From a virus: a stretch of DNA of 21,673 bases. A program made the translations under genes and the position numbers. Where the stretch lies: the IMG/VR virus record IMGVR_UViG_3300029951_000120, positions 1 to 21,673 of that record; one strand, given 5' to 3'. Positions 21,115 to 21,673 of the stretch are shown in pieces; the first letter of the stretch is position 1; the number at the start of each line of letters is the position of its first letter. The notes beneath the pieces are model-generated. The model made no database searches. It was given only the letters and a program-made list of their open reading frames with translations, and was not told where the DNA came from.

Positions 21115-21221
21115 TTGAGTATGAGAGAACACACAGAAAGTTTCGACATAGAGCTTCCCGCTGCATCCGCGCGGACTTGTTGGGAAGATACCCGCTGATC
21201 TGTGTGTTCACTGATACTCAA
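21115..21221 (-). ncRNA. Structured RNA unit A (long closing stem)
   Basis: Arms 21115-21137 and 21199-21221 are inverted copies matching at 21 of 23 positions. The enclosed 61 bases contain a second stem, CTTCCC with GGGAAG, around the perfect palindrome TCCGCGCGGA. There is no open frame of note. The closing arm begins TTGAGTAT, as in unit C, and ends ACACACAGA, as in unit B. Possibly an untranslated leader or processed small RNA. Confidence 0.55.
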
Positions 21222-21256
21222 CGTACTTCATTCAAAGTAAGGTTGTATGTCTTACC

Positions 21257-21385
21257 TTCAATATAATTGAGCACACAGAACACCTAGTAGTCCGATGTAC
21301 CGACTTCACATCCCGACCTAGGGTCTGAGGGTCTTACCTCTAGCAGTCTGCGGTCTGGCCTGTCTGTGTGCTCAATTATACTGAA
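21257..21385 (-). ncRNA. Structured RNA unit B (long closing stem)
   Basis: A perfect 18-bp inverted repeat (arms 21262-21279 and 21363-21380; TATAATTGAGCACACAGA) is extended by TTCA/TGAA beyond one mismatch. Inside, 21283-21322 forms a 13-bp hairpin in three parts (CCTAG, GTC and GATGT with their partners), and GAGG/CCTC forms another. This multi-branched form resembles that of unit C. Confidence 0.6.
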
Positions 21386-21500
21386 CATAGGAGACCACCT
21401 GTAGGGATCGCCTTACGGGTCTTCGATCGTGTAGCACCCAGGGCTTACACGCCTGCTTTACCGACTATTGGTCGATGTGCAGATGGTCACCTATACTCAA
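21381..21500 (-). ncRNA. Structured RNA unit C (cloverleaf-like)
   Basis: Arms 21381-21401 and 21480-21500 pair over 21 positions. Read on the minus strand, four of the five differences become G.U pairs and one is U.U; on the plus strand they would be C.A mismatches. Inside are three hairpins in series: CGAC/GTCG, GTGTA/TACAC and GATCG/CGATC. The shape is a four-way junction, but no tRNA T-loop or anticodon arm is present. Confidence 0.6.
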
Positions 21501-21673
21501 CCTAACGAATAAACAAAGACAAGGGAAAAGACCCCAAACCCACTGCCAGTTTGACGCCCCGGCGAGGCAGTTTAACGACAAGACAACGTAAGGGGGGTAA
21601 GTTTACGTAGTCAATGCCCAGGTCGCTTGCAGGTGCCCCAAAAGGGTAGTTCAACGCTTACACCTGCGAAGTT
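21501..21673. other. Non-coding region with further hairpins, running off the window
   Basis: No gene is seen. Inverted repeats are ACTGCC/GGCAGT (21542-21547 with 21566-21571), ACGTAA/TTACGT (21586-21591 with 21603-21608) and GCAGGTG/CACCTGC (21629-21635 with 21661-21667, extended by CTT/AAG around one bulge), the last enclosing a CCC-AAAA-GGG loop. It continues the structured character of units A-C and may belong to the same transcript. Confidence 0.5.

Noticed and set aside
21115-21500. tRNA genes
   Set aside because: Unit C is cloverleaf-like, but there is no T-loop (GTTCRA), no anticodon arm of normal length, and the closing stem is 21 bp rather than 7.

Overview
The window is a stretch of a tailed bacteriophage genome. 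Every supported gene reads leftward on the minus strand, neighbours are packed with overlaps of a few bases, and the content is a T7-like replication module (primase-helicase, family A DNA polymerase, SSB, PD-(D/E)XK exonuclease, endonuclease I) with nucleotide-metabolism genes and an endolysin. A GcrA-like helix-turn-helix gene and a cobalamin-dependent class II ribonucleotide reductase would suit an alphaproteobacterial host, but that is inference only. No structural or packaging genes are visible.

Layout in the direction of transcription (right to left). 21673-21085 holds no gene but is full of inverted repeats: three consecutive multi-branched units with related closing stems of 18-23 bp, then further hairpins running to the window edge. 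In one unit the arm differences are G.U pairs only on the minus strand, which points to a structured RNA transcribed with the genes. 21084-18385 holds small accessory genes: a KTSC-domain protein, an Imm-5-like Ala/Ser repeat protein, unknown proteins and a two-helix membrane protein. A near-consensus sigma70 promoter (18396-18369), followed by a palindrome-rich leader, starts the next block. That block, 18252-12313, is a phiEco32-type amide-bond-forming cassette: a protein with a Pro-Gln repeat and acidic tail, a class I glutamine amidotransferase, a class II (Ntn) glutamine amidotransferase, a type 2 COOH-NH2 ligase, an unknown 209-residue protein, an amidoligase and an ATP-grasp ligase. Small genes (12305-11193) and a metallophosphoesterase lead into primase-helicase and polymerase (10461-7031). 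A second sigma70 promoter (6819-6791) precedes SSB, exonuclease, a ClpP-like exported protein, a peptidase-type endolysin, endonuclease I, a DEDD exonuclease with a zinc ribbon, nucleotide-handling genes and nrdJ, which runs off the left edge.

The most unusual sequence-level feature is the choice of start codons. Four well-conserved enzymes (nrdJ, the PD-(D/E)XK exonuclease, the primase-helicase and the class II amidotransferase) have no ATG, GTG or TTG where homology and ribosome binding sites place their start. They have ATT, ATC, ATA and ATT there. In the amidotransferase the ATT lies directly before the catalytic cysteine, and in the primase the ATA start restores the complete zinc-binding domain. 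All four starts lie within about 12 bases of, or overlap, the stop codon of the preceding gene. A caller limited to ATG/GTG/TTG would truncate all four proteins.
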